A stretch of DNA of 64,000 nucleotides from Cryphonectria parasitica EP155 (GCF_011745365.1 NW_024468916.1:372001-436000); one strand, 5' to 3'. Positions 1 to 13,100 are shown, numbered from the stretch's first letter. Notes: generated by a model not told the origin, from the sequence alone. Numbers and translations are program-made.

Positions 1-1139
1 CAAATTAATCACACCCTCTCTACCAAAGAACAACCCAACCAGTCCATCACAGCACCCATGCATTCAACAGTTGCAAGCAATGGGTGATGTTCTTCCATAC
101 CAAGAGGTGCAAGATCTTTCAAGATATCGGGAGTGTGATAGCTCGTCCAACTTAACAATCAACACATGGCCGGTCACCAGTCACCCACCAGTCACAGTGG
201 AGACCCAACAGAGGAGGCACTGCAGTCTATCACCTCACTAATCCGAGATTCACTGCTGCGAGGTGTTCCTGCCCGTCACATGAATCGCCAAGGGAGCGAA
301 GGGGGGATCCTGCTAGCTCAATGGTGCTGCTGAAAATGAGGTGCAAGAGGGAGATGAAGGCACTGGTAGGGGTTCGCTTGCAGATCGCTCTCTGATGGGA
401 TTTGCTAACCCAACTGCACAACCAGATTTTACCGTGGTACTGTCAGGGTAGAGCGAAGAGGCCACCCAATGGACATCGAGACCCCCTAGTGATTCCTCTG
501 GGCGAGCTGCAATATCTAACGGGCGGGGAACATCAGCCACACCAATCAGACACGACCCGCCATGCCTGCTCGGCGCTTAGAAGTGCATGGCCCCCTGCCG
601 CCTTTATCCAACCACGTCCCAGATCGAGCACATCACCATGCTCTCCCGCCTGCACGTTCAACGTGGGGTTGCGATCGCCACCCGCATTCGACCAGTGCGA
701 TTCGACGAGATGCCTGTCTGGCCCTGCAGCAGCCGCCGGTGCTTATGTGCCTTGTGCCTGACGGCACAAGTTCGACAAGTGAGAGCCCTCGTCACACCCT
801 GGCGGCCCTGCAGGGCCTGGCTGGTGGCCGACAATCAAAAAGCCGGCGTGAGGACCGCGGAGCGGAGGACCCAGGAACTGGTCCATCCCGCTCCCTCACC
901 TTTGCAACACCGCCGTATCAACAGCCGCTATATACCCAGCCCTCACTCTGTCTTGTCTCCTCGTGCCCCCCTCAGGAGGTTGATCATTCCTGCAAACCCC
1001 GGGCTGCACTCGACCTCACAATATCACAATGCGACTCGACCGCATGAGAGCTTGATCCACTGTCGTCTGGCTGGGCATCTCTCCCTCACTCACCTCAGAA
1101 CTTCAAATAGCCGTGGCCCCAACTTTGGCTAACCTCATC
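1..1139. other. Intergenic, upstream of first gene
   Basis: No convincing gene is visible. Short open frames on both strands lack family features and overlap one another. The sequence becomes pyrimidine-rich close to the next gene. A TATA-like stretch (ctatatac, about 928-935) lies roughly 205 bases before the ATG at 1140 and could belong to its promoter, but this is weak. Confidence 0.5.
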
Positions 1140-2918
1140 ATGCCCACTGGCTTCATCACCCACGAGAAGTCGCTCTCTATCCTTCTACTACTGTTGTTCC
1201 CTTCGCTTCTCCTTAGAGCTGTTGTTGTTGCCGCTGCTACCGTGCCACCATCGTCAGGTGAGCAGGTCGAGCCGAGAAAATACGATCCTCTTGGGATCGA
1301 CTGGAACCCCGCGCCGCCACCAGACAAAGGACCTCCCGGTGCTGCCAACGCTATCCGGAACCCAGCATACCTGCCAGCAGAGATTGGTGCCATTGTCGGG
1401 TCCTACGCCTTCTCCCTGGTGGTAGTCGCCCTCCTCCTCCTTGCCCTGTCTAAGAAGCGTCGAGAGCGACTGCGGGCTTCAGAGGAACTCGACCTGTGGG
1501 AGGAACACTACTACGCCTCGAAGATCCCAGAGCCAGAGTCGGCTATCCAGTCTCAACAAGAAGCCCAGTGGGAGAAGCCACCCCCACCATTTCCGGTTCC
1601 TCACGAGCTGCCCAAGAGTCCCACCCGCGGGCACGTTCGCAACTTCTCGCTCCCTTCGCCCACATCTACGGGCTTCCAGATCCCCAACCTTCAGCTCCAG
1701 GAACCGCAGGCCACCTCGCCTTCTTCCTACTTCCTACCCTCGCCCACCTCGACCAACAGAGGCGCACCCGGCGTAGACCCAGACGTTGACCAGCACGTGG
1801 TACAGAAGGACAGAGCCATGGCGCAGGCACAGCTCGAGCAGATGTACAAGTACGTGATGGAGCAGGAGGAGGCCAAGGAGGCGGGCGTCGAGTTCCAGGC
1901 ACCCGTCCTCCCCGCCCCTGCACCGCAGCGGGCTTCGTCGTCGACCACATCATCGTCCAGGAAGGAGAGAAACAAGCCCGCCAACCTGAACCTCAGCAAG
2001 GCTGAGAAGAAGGAGTCGCGGACCTCGTCCATCCTGTCGGCCCTCAAGTCGCCGCGCAAAAAGAAGCAGACGGCCCCGATGAGCATCTCTTCACCCATCA
2101 TGACGCCTATGTCGGGCACATTTCCACAGTACACCGGCGAGGAGATGAACGCCATTCCACCGCGGCAGTACGCCCCGGCCAGACCCCCACCTGTTCCCAC
2201 CGACCAGCTCCTCCCCATGCGCAACGGCGCCCACATGGCTCCGTTGACGCCTCCGGACGATATGTCTCCGGAGAGCACACAGAGCATCGATGAGAGGATG
2301 ATCGGCAGCATCGCAGCGATCAAGGGCAAGGATCGGAGTGCGGCGCGGAGCGGGGATGTGTCCGAGTCTGACGAGGACGAGCCTCGTGGTAGCCGAGACA
2401 AGCTGGGTCACTCCCGCCACATCTCCATGGCGACTACAGAGGCAGATCCTGTGTCCGCCGTCTCGGAGACCTCGCAGTCCGGCTTGATTCGCAACGCCCA
2501 GCCGACCTCCGGTCTACCTACATCCCCCAAACCCGGTGTAAACAGATTCCCATCTCTGCCCTCGTCTCCGAAGCCAGGTGCTTCCTTCTCGCGCCCGAAC
2601 GCGCCCTCGGCCGTCCGTACCGGCGGCGCCCTCCCGCTACGTGCTTACGAGCCCGGCCTCATGTCGCCCAACACGTACGATCGCTCCGTCAAGCAAACGG
2701 TCTTTGAGCGTGCCGGGCCCATGTCGCCAGGGGGCATGCACACGGCCCGGACGCCTCTGACGGGAAACCCGGTCCCGTACTCACCATATCAACCTTTCTC
2801 ACCCGTGATCCCCATCACGCCGAGCCTTGTGACCAAGGCGGACCGGAAGAGGATGCGCAGGATGGAGCCCAAGACACCGACACTGCAGATGGTGGCGAGC
2901 GATGAAGAGATATGGTAG
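1140..2918 (+). CDS. Single-pass membrane protein with Ser/Pro-rich cytoplasmic tail (hypothetical)
   Basis: One uninterrupted 592-residue frame. The frame is open further upstream, but the first ATG is at 1140 (catcATG, A at -3), so I start there. The N-terminus has a hydrophobic run (about residues 12-34, Leu/Val/Ala-rich) that looks like a signal peptide. A short Pro-rich segment follows, then a clear transmembrane helix (about 82-103) closed by a basic stop-transfer KKRRERLR. The remaining 480 residues are low-complexity, rich in Ser, Pro and Thr, with many SP/TP sites and basic patches, and end in an acidic-aromatic tail (SDEEIW). The topology suggests a type I plasma-membrane protein with a short outer part and a long phosphorylatable cytoplasmic tail, as in fungal wall-stress or polarity proteins, but that role is inference. 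I do not recognise the family. No intron is visible. Confidence 0.85.
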   Translation: MPTGFITHEKSLSILLLLLFPSLLLRAVVVAAATVPPSSGEQVEPRKYDPLGIDWNPAPPPDKGPPGAANAIRNPAYLPAEIGAIVGSYAFSLVVVALLLLALSKKRRERLRASEELDLWEEHYYASKIPEPESAIQSQQEAQWEKPPPPFPVPHELPKSPTRGHVRNFSLPSPTSTGFQIPNLQLQEPQATSPSSYFLPSPTSTNRGAPGVDPDVDQHVVQKDRAMAQAQLEQMYKYVMEQEEAKEAGVEFQAPVLPAPAPQRASSSTTSSSRKERNKPANLNLSKAEKKESRTSSILSALKSPRKKKQTAPMSISSPIMTPMSGTFPQYTGEEMNAIPPRQYAPARPPPVPTDQLLPMRNGAHMAPLTPPDDMSPESTQSIDERMIGSIAAIKGKDRSAARSGDVSESDEDEPRGSRDKLGHSRHISMATTEADPVSAVSETSQSGLIRNAQPTSGLPTSPKPGVNRFPSLPSSPKPGASFSRPNAPSAVRTGGALPLRAYEPGLMSPNTYDRSVKQTVFERAGPMSPGGMHTARTPLTGNPVPYSPYQPFSPVIPITPSLVTKADRKRMRRMEPKTPTLQMVASDEEIW

Positions 2919-4794
2919 GCTGACAGGCTGGCTGGCAAGTTGGTCAGAACAGAGAAGAGGAAGAGTCCTTGTATGAAGCCCCCGCCTAGCCAGGCTGCTG
3001 CGGTCGAAACTTTCTTCTCGTGTCATTCCAGCCACGTCATGTCTGTGTAATGACTTTGAACGGTTTTCTTTATTCATATTTTCTCCTGTTTTCTTCTTCC
3101 CTATTGACGGGAATTGGCCTCGACGGACTGGTCGGGGTTTGGATTCGCTTGGCTTTCCATCATGATATGACCGCTGAAGACCAGAATTATGCTGTCATGC
3201 CAATGCCTCGTGGCTTCTAAAGCATGATGAGCAACGCTCAGGAGATAGACATGTGTACGAAAAAGAGTACACCGGCTGAGCCGTTTCGAAGGATGGTTCT
3301 GATTTGTCAGTATCTATTAATTCTTGTTCTGATTAAACTTTTCTCCTTGGATCAATATGAGGGTCAACGCTAGTTAAGTATGCATGTTGTTCCTCTCAGA
3401 GTGTGATGCATCAAAGACGTAAGGATATATGTACGGCTCAAGGGTCGATTCCTTCAAAGAAATGGGGACACCATGGCGTTGTCTGGGCACATCGCCCAGG
3501 GCAGATCCTTCATGAGCAGCGGTAGATGCGTGACAATTTATGATTGATCTCCCCGCTCTCCGAGCTTCCACCGCGCGCCTGGGTGAAGGCTTTTTTTGCT
3601 GCGGTGCAGCAGGATGAGGCCAAGTAGAGTGAGAGTACCCTTCCGCCACCATCACAGGGTGGGAATCTGGTTTGTTCAACTACCGTAGCTGGGCAGTGGC
3701 CGTCTGTGCATGGATGAGTAAGACAATCCACCAGCGTCTCTTGTTGGGAGGGGGCAGGGGCCCAACGTCTCATTGACTGCCGGATCAACAAAATTTACCT
3801 TTTCTGCTTGTAAAGTGAAATTATAGAGAGATGCTGGCAGCACATCACAAATATTCTATCATACAATGGTACTAGGATATGGCAGTACATTTTACCTTTA
3901 TCATAGTAACAAAGTAGTCATCAGAGTAACCATGCTTTTTCGACAGGGGGCGTTGACGCACACGTATGCACACATGTATATTTGGCTGGCCACACTAATC
4001 GAAATGTCCGCCCGGGGAGTATTGCGCAATATTCCCCGAACCAGGGTTTCGCCGTCTCTGGGCAAAACCCTCAAGATGAGACACGTACTACGTACATAGC
4101 GCTACTATAGTAATAAGGAGAGCATCCAAAGGAACAATCTCCAGCTGATGCAGCTACCTGGAGAGAAGAGTCTACTTTCTCGCGATGAGACAGGAAATAA
4201 CGCAGTGTCTGCCTGCCTGCCTGCCCGATGAATTTAGCTTATTGGTAGTCTGAGAACAACCGCATCAAAACTTCGGGAACAGAATCGAAAAGAGCCACGG
4301 CGCTCCATCGTACAAGAGATGACGATGGAGGTCGAGGCTGACAGCCAGGGGCCAAAAAAAAAAAAAAGAGGAGAAGGGCATAGGCCGAGATACGGGAAGA
4401 AGGCTATTGAGAGGCTAACGACAGGCACATCTCCTGATACGATAGAAGACTTATCCTCGTTTTCCTGCTCATCCTGAAACAAAAATCCTCCAACGCGATT
4501 GGCGAACAGTTGATAGAATTCGGTTGGTGGTAAAAAACAATTCACCAACGACAGTCCGGGGGGGCGGTGGCATGGTGCCGAAGGCTAACAGAAGGGCGGC
4601 GGCGAGGAGAAGCGGTAAAGGAAATAAATGGACGCAATGTGGCAAAGATTTAAAATGTCTGGAGGGGGTGGGGGGTGTATTCATTTCAGCTGAATGAGAA
4701 GGACGGGTTCAAGTCGATGGCGTCGCAAGCCCCGGATTTCAGCAGTATTAGTGGTTGTGGTGGTGGTGGGGGAAGGGGCAAGTGTGTCTCGGGC

Positions 4795-4925
4795 ATTGAC
4801 CACCTGGATCTTGACCTTGGACCTTGAATCCTTTGGACCCGAGTCTGAAGTCCGACCTTGGCTTCTGGATTCTGAGCTTGGACTCTGGATCTTGGGTCTT
4901 CTTGGCTCTCTCTGGCTCTCCCCCC
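4795..4925. repeat. Degenerate tandem repeat (CTTGGA/TCTGGA-like)
   Basis: Imperfect short units such as gaccttgg, tctggatt and ggactctggatcttgg recur in tandem. The long frames that cross this stretch on both strands are a by-product of the repeat and are not reported as genes. Confidence 0.5.
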
Positions 4926-6224
4926 CTCTGTGTTGTGCGGCCAAGAAGGTTTGTTGAGCATTTACTCAATTTCCTCTCTTTACCAAAGTCCAGCAGCGCA
5001 CACATTGGCGGACACCTCATATTCGTCAATATATTAGTATAAGGTTCTGGAAAACCTAGGTCCCGAGGAGGGAGGTGATTCAATGGCTCTTTTTGCCATT
5101 TCTGTTGCCAGGAACTGCCTGCGAAGAAGGAAAGGGTAGGGGGTTGAGAGGTGAAAGGTTGATGCGGAAATGATCAGCAAGCAATGAGGCAATGAGGCAA
5201 TAAGAGGGGAAAAGGAAGAGGACAAAATCCTTGCCAGCTCTGCCATGCCACGCATGCTCAGGCGGGTAAGCCTGAGCCGATAAGGTTCAGGGGGTTGATA
5301 GGTGACAAGTGATGGGTGATGATGCACTGACGGTGGTGTAGGCAGGCTGGCAGGCTGGATACTATAGACTGCCTCATCATAGTGCAGGTGGGTGGTGCAT
5401 ATCAAGAGCATAGCACGACTCGGTAATTTCCTTAGTATTACACGTTCTATTACAGCACCACGGTGAAAAACAGAGAGTAACCAGCCAGCCACATGCGATC
5501 TGGATCAACCCTGACACGGCTGCTACTGAGGACCTGGGACCCCCCCTGGAAGATGTGGGATGGAGGGGCCAGCTAGACGTGCTAGGGACTCCCCCCCCCC
5601 CGGGTTCAAGTCAGTCTTCAGCTTGTGTCCAGTTAGGAGCTCAGAGCCAAGGACAGGCAGGACCTAGCGGGGCAGGGGAGGGCCTGTCGCTTAATGATTC
5701 CCTTTTGTCGCCTCGGCAGCCTCCGCCAGGGTCCTGCCCCAAGACTCCTCCCCTCCCCCCAAGCAAGAAAACGTCAAAGCCCATTTCTGAGGCTGTCTTC
5801 CCGCTCCGGGTGGTCTGATCAGCTTCTGTTCTCTTTTCTTTCTCGTACGATCTACCTGCCCATGCTCCTCTCTCTGTCTCGTCCACGATCCGACCGACCG
5901 ACCGACTTGATCACACACTGGCCACAGGCAAACCAGGCCACGATCTCGTACGGATACCCGCAATTCTCCGCCTGCTGCCCATCTCGCGCGCGGCACGGCG
6001 CAGGACGAGAGACACACTGCATAGTGTACAGTGCTGTCAGTCTACACCACACACACAGCTGACCAGACCTACCGTCGAATGAAACGTCTCACCGTCTGTC
6101 TGACACCACGTACCGTCCGTCCCCTACCATCTCTGGGCCCCCCTTCCACCCCCCACCCCTGACGGTCGTGTCCTTATCCTACTCTGGCCGCATCCGACAT
6201 CGTCATCGGCCCATCCAGCAGGAC

Positions 6225-6263
6225 AAGAGAGAGAGACACACACACACAGAGAGAGAGAGAGAG
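6225..6263. repeat. GA/CA/GA compound microsatellite
   Basis: A run of GA dinucleotides, then CA dinucleotides, then GA dinucleotides, about 800 bases before the SREBP start codon. Probably in promoter or leader DNA. Confidence 0.8.
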
Positions 6264-6340
6264 CCTCTCTCCACAGTCACCATCACTATCACCTCCACCG
6301 GCAGCACACCAACGCATAGTCTAGCTGCCTCGGCCTCAAC

Positions 6341-6362
6341 GTTGACGTTGACGTTGACGTTT
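6341..6362. repeat. GTTGAC hexanucleotide repeat
   Basis: Three to four tandem copies of GTTGAC, each junction producing a TGACGT core, which is the half-site of CRE-type bZIP factors. It lies about 690 bases upstream of the SREBP start codon. A regulatory role is speculative. Confidence 0.55.
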
Positions 6363-7046
6363 GGTGCTGAAGTCGAGGGGGCTGGCTAACCCAAGCTGTC
6401 TGGTGTGAGAAGGCAGCCAGACGGGTCTTCTCGCATCTGCATTAGCATAGCATCGCGGGACCAAGACTTCCACAGCAGAGCGAAGCGAGCAGAGAACAGC
6501 TGAGCTGAGCTGAGCAGAACAGAACACAGAACGAAATAGGGCAGGGCAGAGGGACCGAAAAAATCCTTTTCAATTCCCTCAGACCACGGGCCGAGACTGG
6601 ACAGCCGTGCCGCCCCTGCACTGAGTCCCAACCCCCCCCCCCCCTCTTCCTCTCTCGGGCCTGTCTCTGATAACGTGGTATCGAGTGCTGTTACTGCTGC
6701 TGCTGCTGCTGCTGGACTCTGGTCAGTTTCGTCAGGTGGCAAGCACGTGGTATGCTCCTCGGCATATATCGTGTTGTCTGGAGAGCCTCATCGTCATCCA
6801 CTACAGTCTAGATCAAGGGCCTGCCAGTCGGGAACGGACCGAGCTGAGACCGGTACCATAGTGACCAGCCCTCGACTCGAGTCCCTGCTCCATCCTGACC
6901 ACACACGGCCCATCTCCCTCCCATCGCTTAGGGCAGTCACGCGTTCATGTCGAACCACTCTTGCATAAACGCAACCGCCTAAGCAATACCTCCGCAGCAT
7001 CGCCCGTCTGGGCCACCACCCGGCACCCTCCGTCTTCCCAGCCAAA

Positions 7047-10000
7047 ATGGCAGAACAACAGCGGGATCCCCAGCCTTGGGATGCCGGCCTCGATACAAAC
7101 TTCGATTTTCGGTCCCACGACCCCCACCACCTCCCAGCAGCAACATCAGCCCCAAATTCCGCTTCAGCCTCCTCCTCCGGCCCAGTCTCTCCTCCCAGTT
7201 ATCAGATCCTCAACCGCACCGCCGCTCCTACACCCGATACAGACCCTATCACCTCGACTGGCCCCGAGCCGGCCTTTCCCGACTTCGGTGCGAGCGCTGC
7301 CTGGGCCGACCAAAATCAATTCACCCCCCCTCTGGGCCCCAGCGACGGGGACTCTCTCGATGCCCTGAACCTCTTTCCCGACAACTGGAACGTGCCCACT
7401 GCCTCCTTTCTCAACCAGAATCTCCAATTCCGCCCGCGGCCAGACGGCCGGGAGCCCTCCAGCGCCGATCTCTTCAGCGCCTTCTTGCAGAGTGCTGCTG
7501 CTGTTGCCAACAGCCAGGGACTCGACTCTGCGTCTCGCCCTGCTCCTGTCTCTGCCGCCATGCCGACTCTGACGCCCGCCCAGCAGGAGCAGCTGAGAAA
7601 CATCGCCATGCCGCCGCACCTCCAGTACCAGTCGCCAAAGAGCGAGCCCAGCCAGCTGAGCCCTCAGTCGAGCTCTGGCGAGGGCCACAAGAATCTCTCC
7701 CCCGACCCGTCCAAATCTGGCAGTCGGAAGCGGAAGTCCTCGGCGGACGACGACGATCTGGATGACGACGAGGATGAAGATGGCCAGCAACCCGTCAAAA
7801 AGACCGCCCACAACATGATCGAGAAGCGCTACAGGACGAACCTCAATGACAAGATCGCGGCGCTAAGGGACAGCGTGCCGAGCTTGCGGGTGCTGTCCAA
7901 GAGCGCGCGCGGCGAAGACACCACCGAGGACAGGGAAGAACTGCATGGCCTGACCCCAGCTCACAAGCTCAACAAAGCTACAGTGAGTGCTGCCAAATCG
8001 GACTCTGGCATCTCCAGTCTCCTCGTTCTGTTTGACTGACATACATGGGCACAGGTTCTGAGCAAGGCAACCGAGTACATCCGCCACCTGGAGAAGAGAA
8101 ACAATCGTCTCACCGACGAAAACAACACGATGCAGCAGAGGATCTCCGCATTTGAAAAGTTGTTCATGGCGAGCGCTATGAACGGCACGATGAGCCCGAT
8201 CCAGAACCAGAGCAGCAGCATGCAGTTTGGGCAGGACAGCGCGCAGTTTATGAACACGCCGGTAGGCACCCCGAGGGCCCTGGATCCACAGGGCATGATT
8301 CCCGTGCCCGATGACATGAAGCGCATCATCAGCGCCCAGCTGGCGGCAGGACGGCCTTACCCCGTGCCGCAGCAAGGCTTCCAACAGACTCCCGCCGTCA
8401 TGCGACAGCAGCAAATACAGCAGCAACAGCAGATGCAGAACAACCGGTGGCAGAACGCTCCCTTCTATGGCAAGTTCATGGTTGGCTCCTTGGCTGGCCT
8501 CATGTTCGTCGAGTCCCTCCGCGAGAGAGAGCAGAGCAATGCATCCCCCGAGGGCCGTGGTCTATTCGCCCTGCCAATCCACCTGTTAGGCCGTCTGGTC
8601 TCGGAGTCACATATCAGCCTAGCCGGACAGCAATACTCTCTCGCCCATACCATTTCCACTCTCAAATCCCTCCTACTCCTTGGCACCCTACTCTGGGTCT
8701 TCGCGCCGTCCCTCTTCGCACCGAGACCTCCTAAGACGCAAAAGTCCCAGCTCAGCAATGCCGCTCTTCAGGCGGTTCCGTCGCTGGCGTCGCCCATCAA
8801 TGTCAGGAGGCAGGCGTGGCTCACGGCCATCCAGACCGTCTGGGTGCCGCGCCATAATTTCTTCCTTGAGGCGGCCGCGCTGCTCTTGAAGACGATGAAA
8901 CTCAGCCTGCGAAATACCATCGGTATCCACGGTTACCAGATGCTGACCGGACTGACTGAAGAGCGAGAGACTGCGCGCGTCAAGGCCTGGACCATCGCGT
9001 TGGACGCGCAGCTGGCTGGCGGCGATATCGAGATCAACCAGAGCCGCCTGACCCTGACACTGCTTGCGTCCCGAACCCTGCCCGACACACCACTGCGGCT
9101 TATGCTGAGTGCTCTGCACATCCGCATCCTGTTCTGGCAGCTCGGCAACCAGGCGCTCCACAACATACTGGCAGCCAAGTTGGCCAGGTCCAAGTGGAAC
9201 GAGGCGAGGCAGTTATACCGGCTGACGAACTCCCTCCGCCGGACCGAGCCGCCTTCTCCGGATGACGAGCTTCCAGACCACCTGGCGCTCCTCGTCGAGC
9301 AGAGCTGTGACGATGTTCTGAACGAGATCATTGTGCAGCGCGCGCATAACCTAGCCTTCAACCGTCCGACGACTCACGATGTTGATGAAGACGTCGACGG
9401 CATGGATGCGGTCGTCGAAGACCCGGCTGTACGGTCCCCTATGGATGCCGTCGCTGCCTGGTGGTCAAGCCTCATGCTACAGCGGGTGCTATCCGCCAGC
9501 CTGGCGGGTGCAGAAGACAGGAGTGAGCAAGACGAACAAGTCCTGGCCGATGATATTCATACGGCCATCAAAGTGGCGCCTATCGGCTCCAATGCTCAAC
9601 TGCGGGCGCTTGTTGCCAGGGCGTTCCTCTCTGACGAGAAGCGAGGTGCCAACATCGCCGCCGTCTTGAAAGCGCTGGGCCCGAGCCAGAATCCAGATAA
9701 ACACCCGCAGTATAGCAAAGGCGTGCCGCCTCTCATTGACGCACCCTTGTCTTCGATCGCACCTGACCCAGATGTGCAGCTCGCGCTGCGCTGTGCCATG
9801 GCCATTGCGCACCTCCAGCGCTACGAAGTCCCACCACCCAGCGCCCTGTCCGTGGTTGACAGCATTTTACCTGCTTCAACCGAAGGAACCGAAGGCCTGT
9901 CACTGCTGGGTTGTACCGCCGCCTTCCAGCTCATGGATCGCCTGCACCAACATCCTGTCGCGGCGGAGACCTGTTCCACTTCACTCGAGCGCCTGTCAGG

Positions 10001-10187
10001 CACCCTGAGGATATGGATTGGAAGTCCAGACGACGACAGGCCCGGCCTCGACCGCGACCTCCGGCAAAAGATGGTCAAGCGGTGTGTCAACGTGACCAAG
10101 AGTGCCATAGGCATGGAAGAGGACCAAGGATATGCGACTATGACGGACTGTGAGAGTGACGATAGTCTCTGTGACGTCGCTACGTGA
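7047..10187 (+). CDS. SREBP-type membrane-bound bHLH transcription factor (SrbA/Sre1 family)
   Basis: Two exons, 7047-7982 and 8055-10187; the 72-base intron has GTGAGT/ACAG ends and falls inside the bHLH. Product 1,022 residues, close to the size I recall for Aspergillus SrbA. The N-terminal 240 residues are Ser/Pro/Gln-rich (activation-type), followed by basic and acidic patches. The bHLH (about 253-335) has the basic region HNMIEKRYR with the diagnostic SREBP tyrosine (Y262) in place of arginine, and a leucine-zipper-like segment follows. A Gln-rich linker precedes two hydrophobic segments (about 451-466 and 515-535). The long C-terminal part corresponds to the fungal SREBP C-terminal domain (DUF2014). 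In this family the precursor sits in the ER membrane and is cleaved under low sterol or low oxygen, and the N-terminal part activates ergosterol and hypoxia genes. These regulatory facts are family knowledge. The gene looks intact. Confidence 0.95.
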
Positions 10188-13100
10188 GTAGTGTGTTTGA
10201 CATGCGCACGGATTGTTTCCTGTCTTTTCTTTTCTTTTTTTCCTCCCTGTCTCTTGGTCGTGTAGACATATATACTCAAACGCTTGGTTCTCTGTACATA
10301 TTGCATCTGTGGTTGGAAGGCACTCTGCGGAATTGGTACCTGCTTAATGGCCTCATGGAACACAAAAAAAGGGTTGTAAAAGGCATTCGGGGCCTGGAGT
10401 TTTATCATCGGCGCATATACCAATCCGCCGACTGATAGGTAGGACCTTGTCTTATGAATACAGTGTGTGGCATCGTTGTTGTACCTAGTGGACCTTGTTT
10501 GTGGTTGGTTGGTTGGGAGCAAGCGGGCCTATGATCAAGATGAAGTGTTGTTCAATTTATGGTATTTTCTTGTTAAACTGCAATCTCAACGGCAGCTTCG
10601 CACCTCATCCAGTTCAATCAACTAAACAACCCTAGTGTAACTATTCCCAATTGATGGTACCCCTTCCCTTGTCTTTTCCTTCTCTCCTTTTTGTTTCTTT
10701 TTTCTCCCTCTCCAAAGATGCTCTTAAGACCTTCCACATACCATGCCAGCACAAACCTAATCAAGTCGTATGGGGGGTCGTCTGTTACAACGAATACCCC
10801 CAGGGTGTGAGCTGTATGTTATACTATGTGGCAGGGACTACTGATACCGATCCTTCCTTCCATTGACTTGATCCCCGGCCCCTCTCCACCTTCCCTCCTG
10901 CCTTGTATGATTTAACCTTGTGCCGTGTCTTTTCCCCTTTTCCAAGCAGGCAATGAAAATTTCTAACTTCCCCAGCCTTCGCAAACTCTTCCTGCTGAGC
11001 CAAATGCCCATGAATCTGTCAACACCCTAGGCCTATCGTCTTACCACAAGCAACCCGTACTCGTTTTATGTCTCATCTTATCTGCACCAGGAGTATGCTT
11101 CGAAAGGAGGCTGCCGCCACGGACACACCTTTGGCTATGTGCACGGCACATATTTCCCTACAGCGTTTGCGGCCCTCATCTTGGAGCATTACCTTAACCC
11201 CTGCACCCGCCTCGGTTGAAGGTTCCTGTCCACTCGGGACATACAAGACTGCAGTGGGCGCATCTTTGTGTGAAGATGCAAAACCCCCTGGGACAGCGCA
11301 ACGTCGCCACGCATGCATGGTATTACCTGCTGCTGTTGTGTTATGTGCTATGACTGCCACTAGGTACCCTATACCTCCGTATTCAGGCGGACTAAGGCGG
11401 CTCGGATGCGGGAGCGGGAACATTGGGCATGAGGCGTGAGCAGTTTTCCCCTGCAAGGATACGCCCTCACACACACTTGAGATTAAACTTAGATCTCTAA
11501 TAAGGCACCATCTCCTTTCGCCAAGGATTGCCCCTCAACGTCGAATCGGTTTGAGTCCTGGCGGAGGCGCGAGTCCAGGCAACTAGCTATGCATCGAATG
11601 TCTCGGCCTATATATTCTTTTCAACCCGAGTTACATGTTCTGATGTCGCACGCGCACGCGCACGCTCACGCGCACCGCAGTAGCCTGAGACCATCAAATC
11701 GCCCTCTTGGGCTTACCAGATGCCAAGCTACCAGATGCATGTTGGCTCACACGACCCGACCAGGGGTGGAGGGGAAGAAGGTGGAGTCTTGTCCGGCTAT
11801 GAGTGTCTTGACGTTCGGTTCCCTGGAACTATACCATGGTCCGGCTCTCAGCATAGTTGACTTTTCATTTCTTGGCATGAACTGAGCGAGAAGCCTCTTG
11901 TGCAGCCTGACCCTCTTCTCGATAGAGAACAGAGCCCACCTCCACCGCACCCCTGGTTTATTGTTCAGCCGGGTTTATGCCACATCCGCCTCCGTGCAAC
12001 GTCCTGGCTGAGTATTTGACTGACGTCTTGAAGGGACTTTCATGCTGTCTGAGCGGATCCGGCCAGTCAAGCTTGGTGGCCTAGGACGCACAAGTCGACG
12101 TCTCATCAATCCAGGCGGTCGATTGACCCAAACTGTCCCATCACGATCCAGTTATGCTCGCTGATGAAGGCATTCAGGTTCTGATATTGGACTTCGCGAA
12201 GTTAGTCATCTTATCATGGTGAAGAACGGGACATCTACGCGCTGGCTACCCCAAGCTGTTGAACACCGCACTGGCCGATGCGCCTGACCCCCTCTCTGCA
12301 TGCAATGTATAGTCACATCGATGCTACCATAGGCTGCAGTCCTCTCCCTTTTTCTTGCGCCTCAGTTCATCGAATTATGGCAGAGCGCTCGGCCCCGGCC
12401 TTGTGCACCCCAACAGTCATCACCACCTCGTTAGGGCCTTGACTAATGCAGGATTAGAGGGCACGGCTTCTACTACCAGCAATGTTGGTGTCTGACGGGC
12501 CACACGGGACTCGTTCACGCTTGCAACACCTTGGCCCATAACAGCTTGCTTGTTACGGAAGGTCTCTATGGGCCTATACCAGTTGCATCATCTGGTGACC
12601 TCTTAGGTGCCTCTCGTGATTGTGAGAACAAGAAATCATCCGCCAGCATTCAGGCCTGAGAGTTCAGCAACTGACCTTGGTTCAGAAAGCCTGGTCATTC
12701 AGTCGATGGTTTTTCCATTCCCCTCGCAGAACGTCTCTTCTCACTTCCCGGTTCCCTTCCAACCCCTACACCCTCTTCATCATTTCTTCCACCGCCCTTC
12801 CCCTGTCCAGACCTTGTATGGTGACTCCATGCAGGTGACGAGCCGCGGGACAGACCTACCGTTGCTTGGCTACAAGCTACTGGGGGATCTGCAGTGGCCA
12901 GTCTCATGAGCACAAAGCATCAAGTAGTACTCGACATCGACCATCATCGTATTCTAGGTAGCAGGGCTATGGATGCTGCAGTCGACGGCCGTACTCCGTA
13001 TAGATGTGCAAGGTTAATCAACTAATCTCCCGGGCTTGTGATCTGCAATATGCTTTCATGGTGGTAGCTTAACAGAGTAGGTTTATAAAAGTGAGCATTT

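Larger units (their letters stand above)
2919..7046. other. Long intergenic region with low-complexity tracts
   Basis: About 4.1 kb without a supportable gene. It holds an A14 tract near 4353, a degenerate tandem stretch of CTTGGA/TCTGGA-type units at about 4795-4925, C-runs near 5590, 5755 and 6636, a mixed CA/GA microsatellite (6225-6263), a GTTGAC repeat (6341-6362) and a CTG run (6694-6714). The last 1 kb is probably promoter and 5' leader of the SREBP gene. Many short open frames on both strands show no family signature. Confidence 0.5.

Noticed and set aside
1727..2401. 224-codon open frame on the minus strand
   Set aside because: It is fully antisense to the 592-residue membrane-protein gene and has no family features; a shadow of GC-rich coding sequence.
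4681..5083. Several overlapping frames around 4.7-5.1 kb
   Set aside because: They arise from the degenerate CTTGGA/TCTGGA repeat and are open on both strands.
6280..6300. SRE-like motif (ATCACCTCCAC) upstream of the SREBP gene, suggesting autoregulation
   Set aside because: It has an extra base compared with the sterol-element consensus, and the tract is low-complexity; not strong enough to claim.
11068..11474. Opposed open frames of about 123 and 133 codons
   Set aside because: Neither shows a domain, codon pattern or splice context, and they overlap each other on opposite strands.
11520..11585. tRNA-like GC-rich stretch (gtttgagtcctgg ... gagtccaggcaac)
   Set aside because: It pairs as a simple hairpin, but no cloverleaf with acceptor stem, anticodon arm and T-loop could be built.
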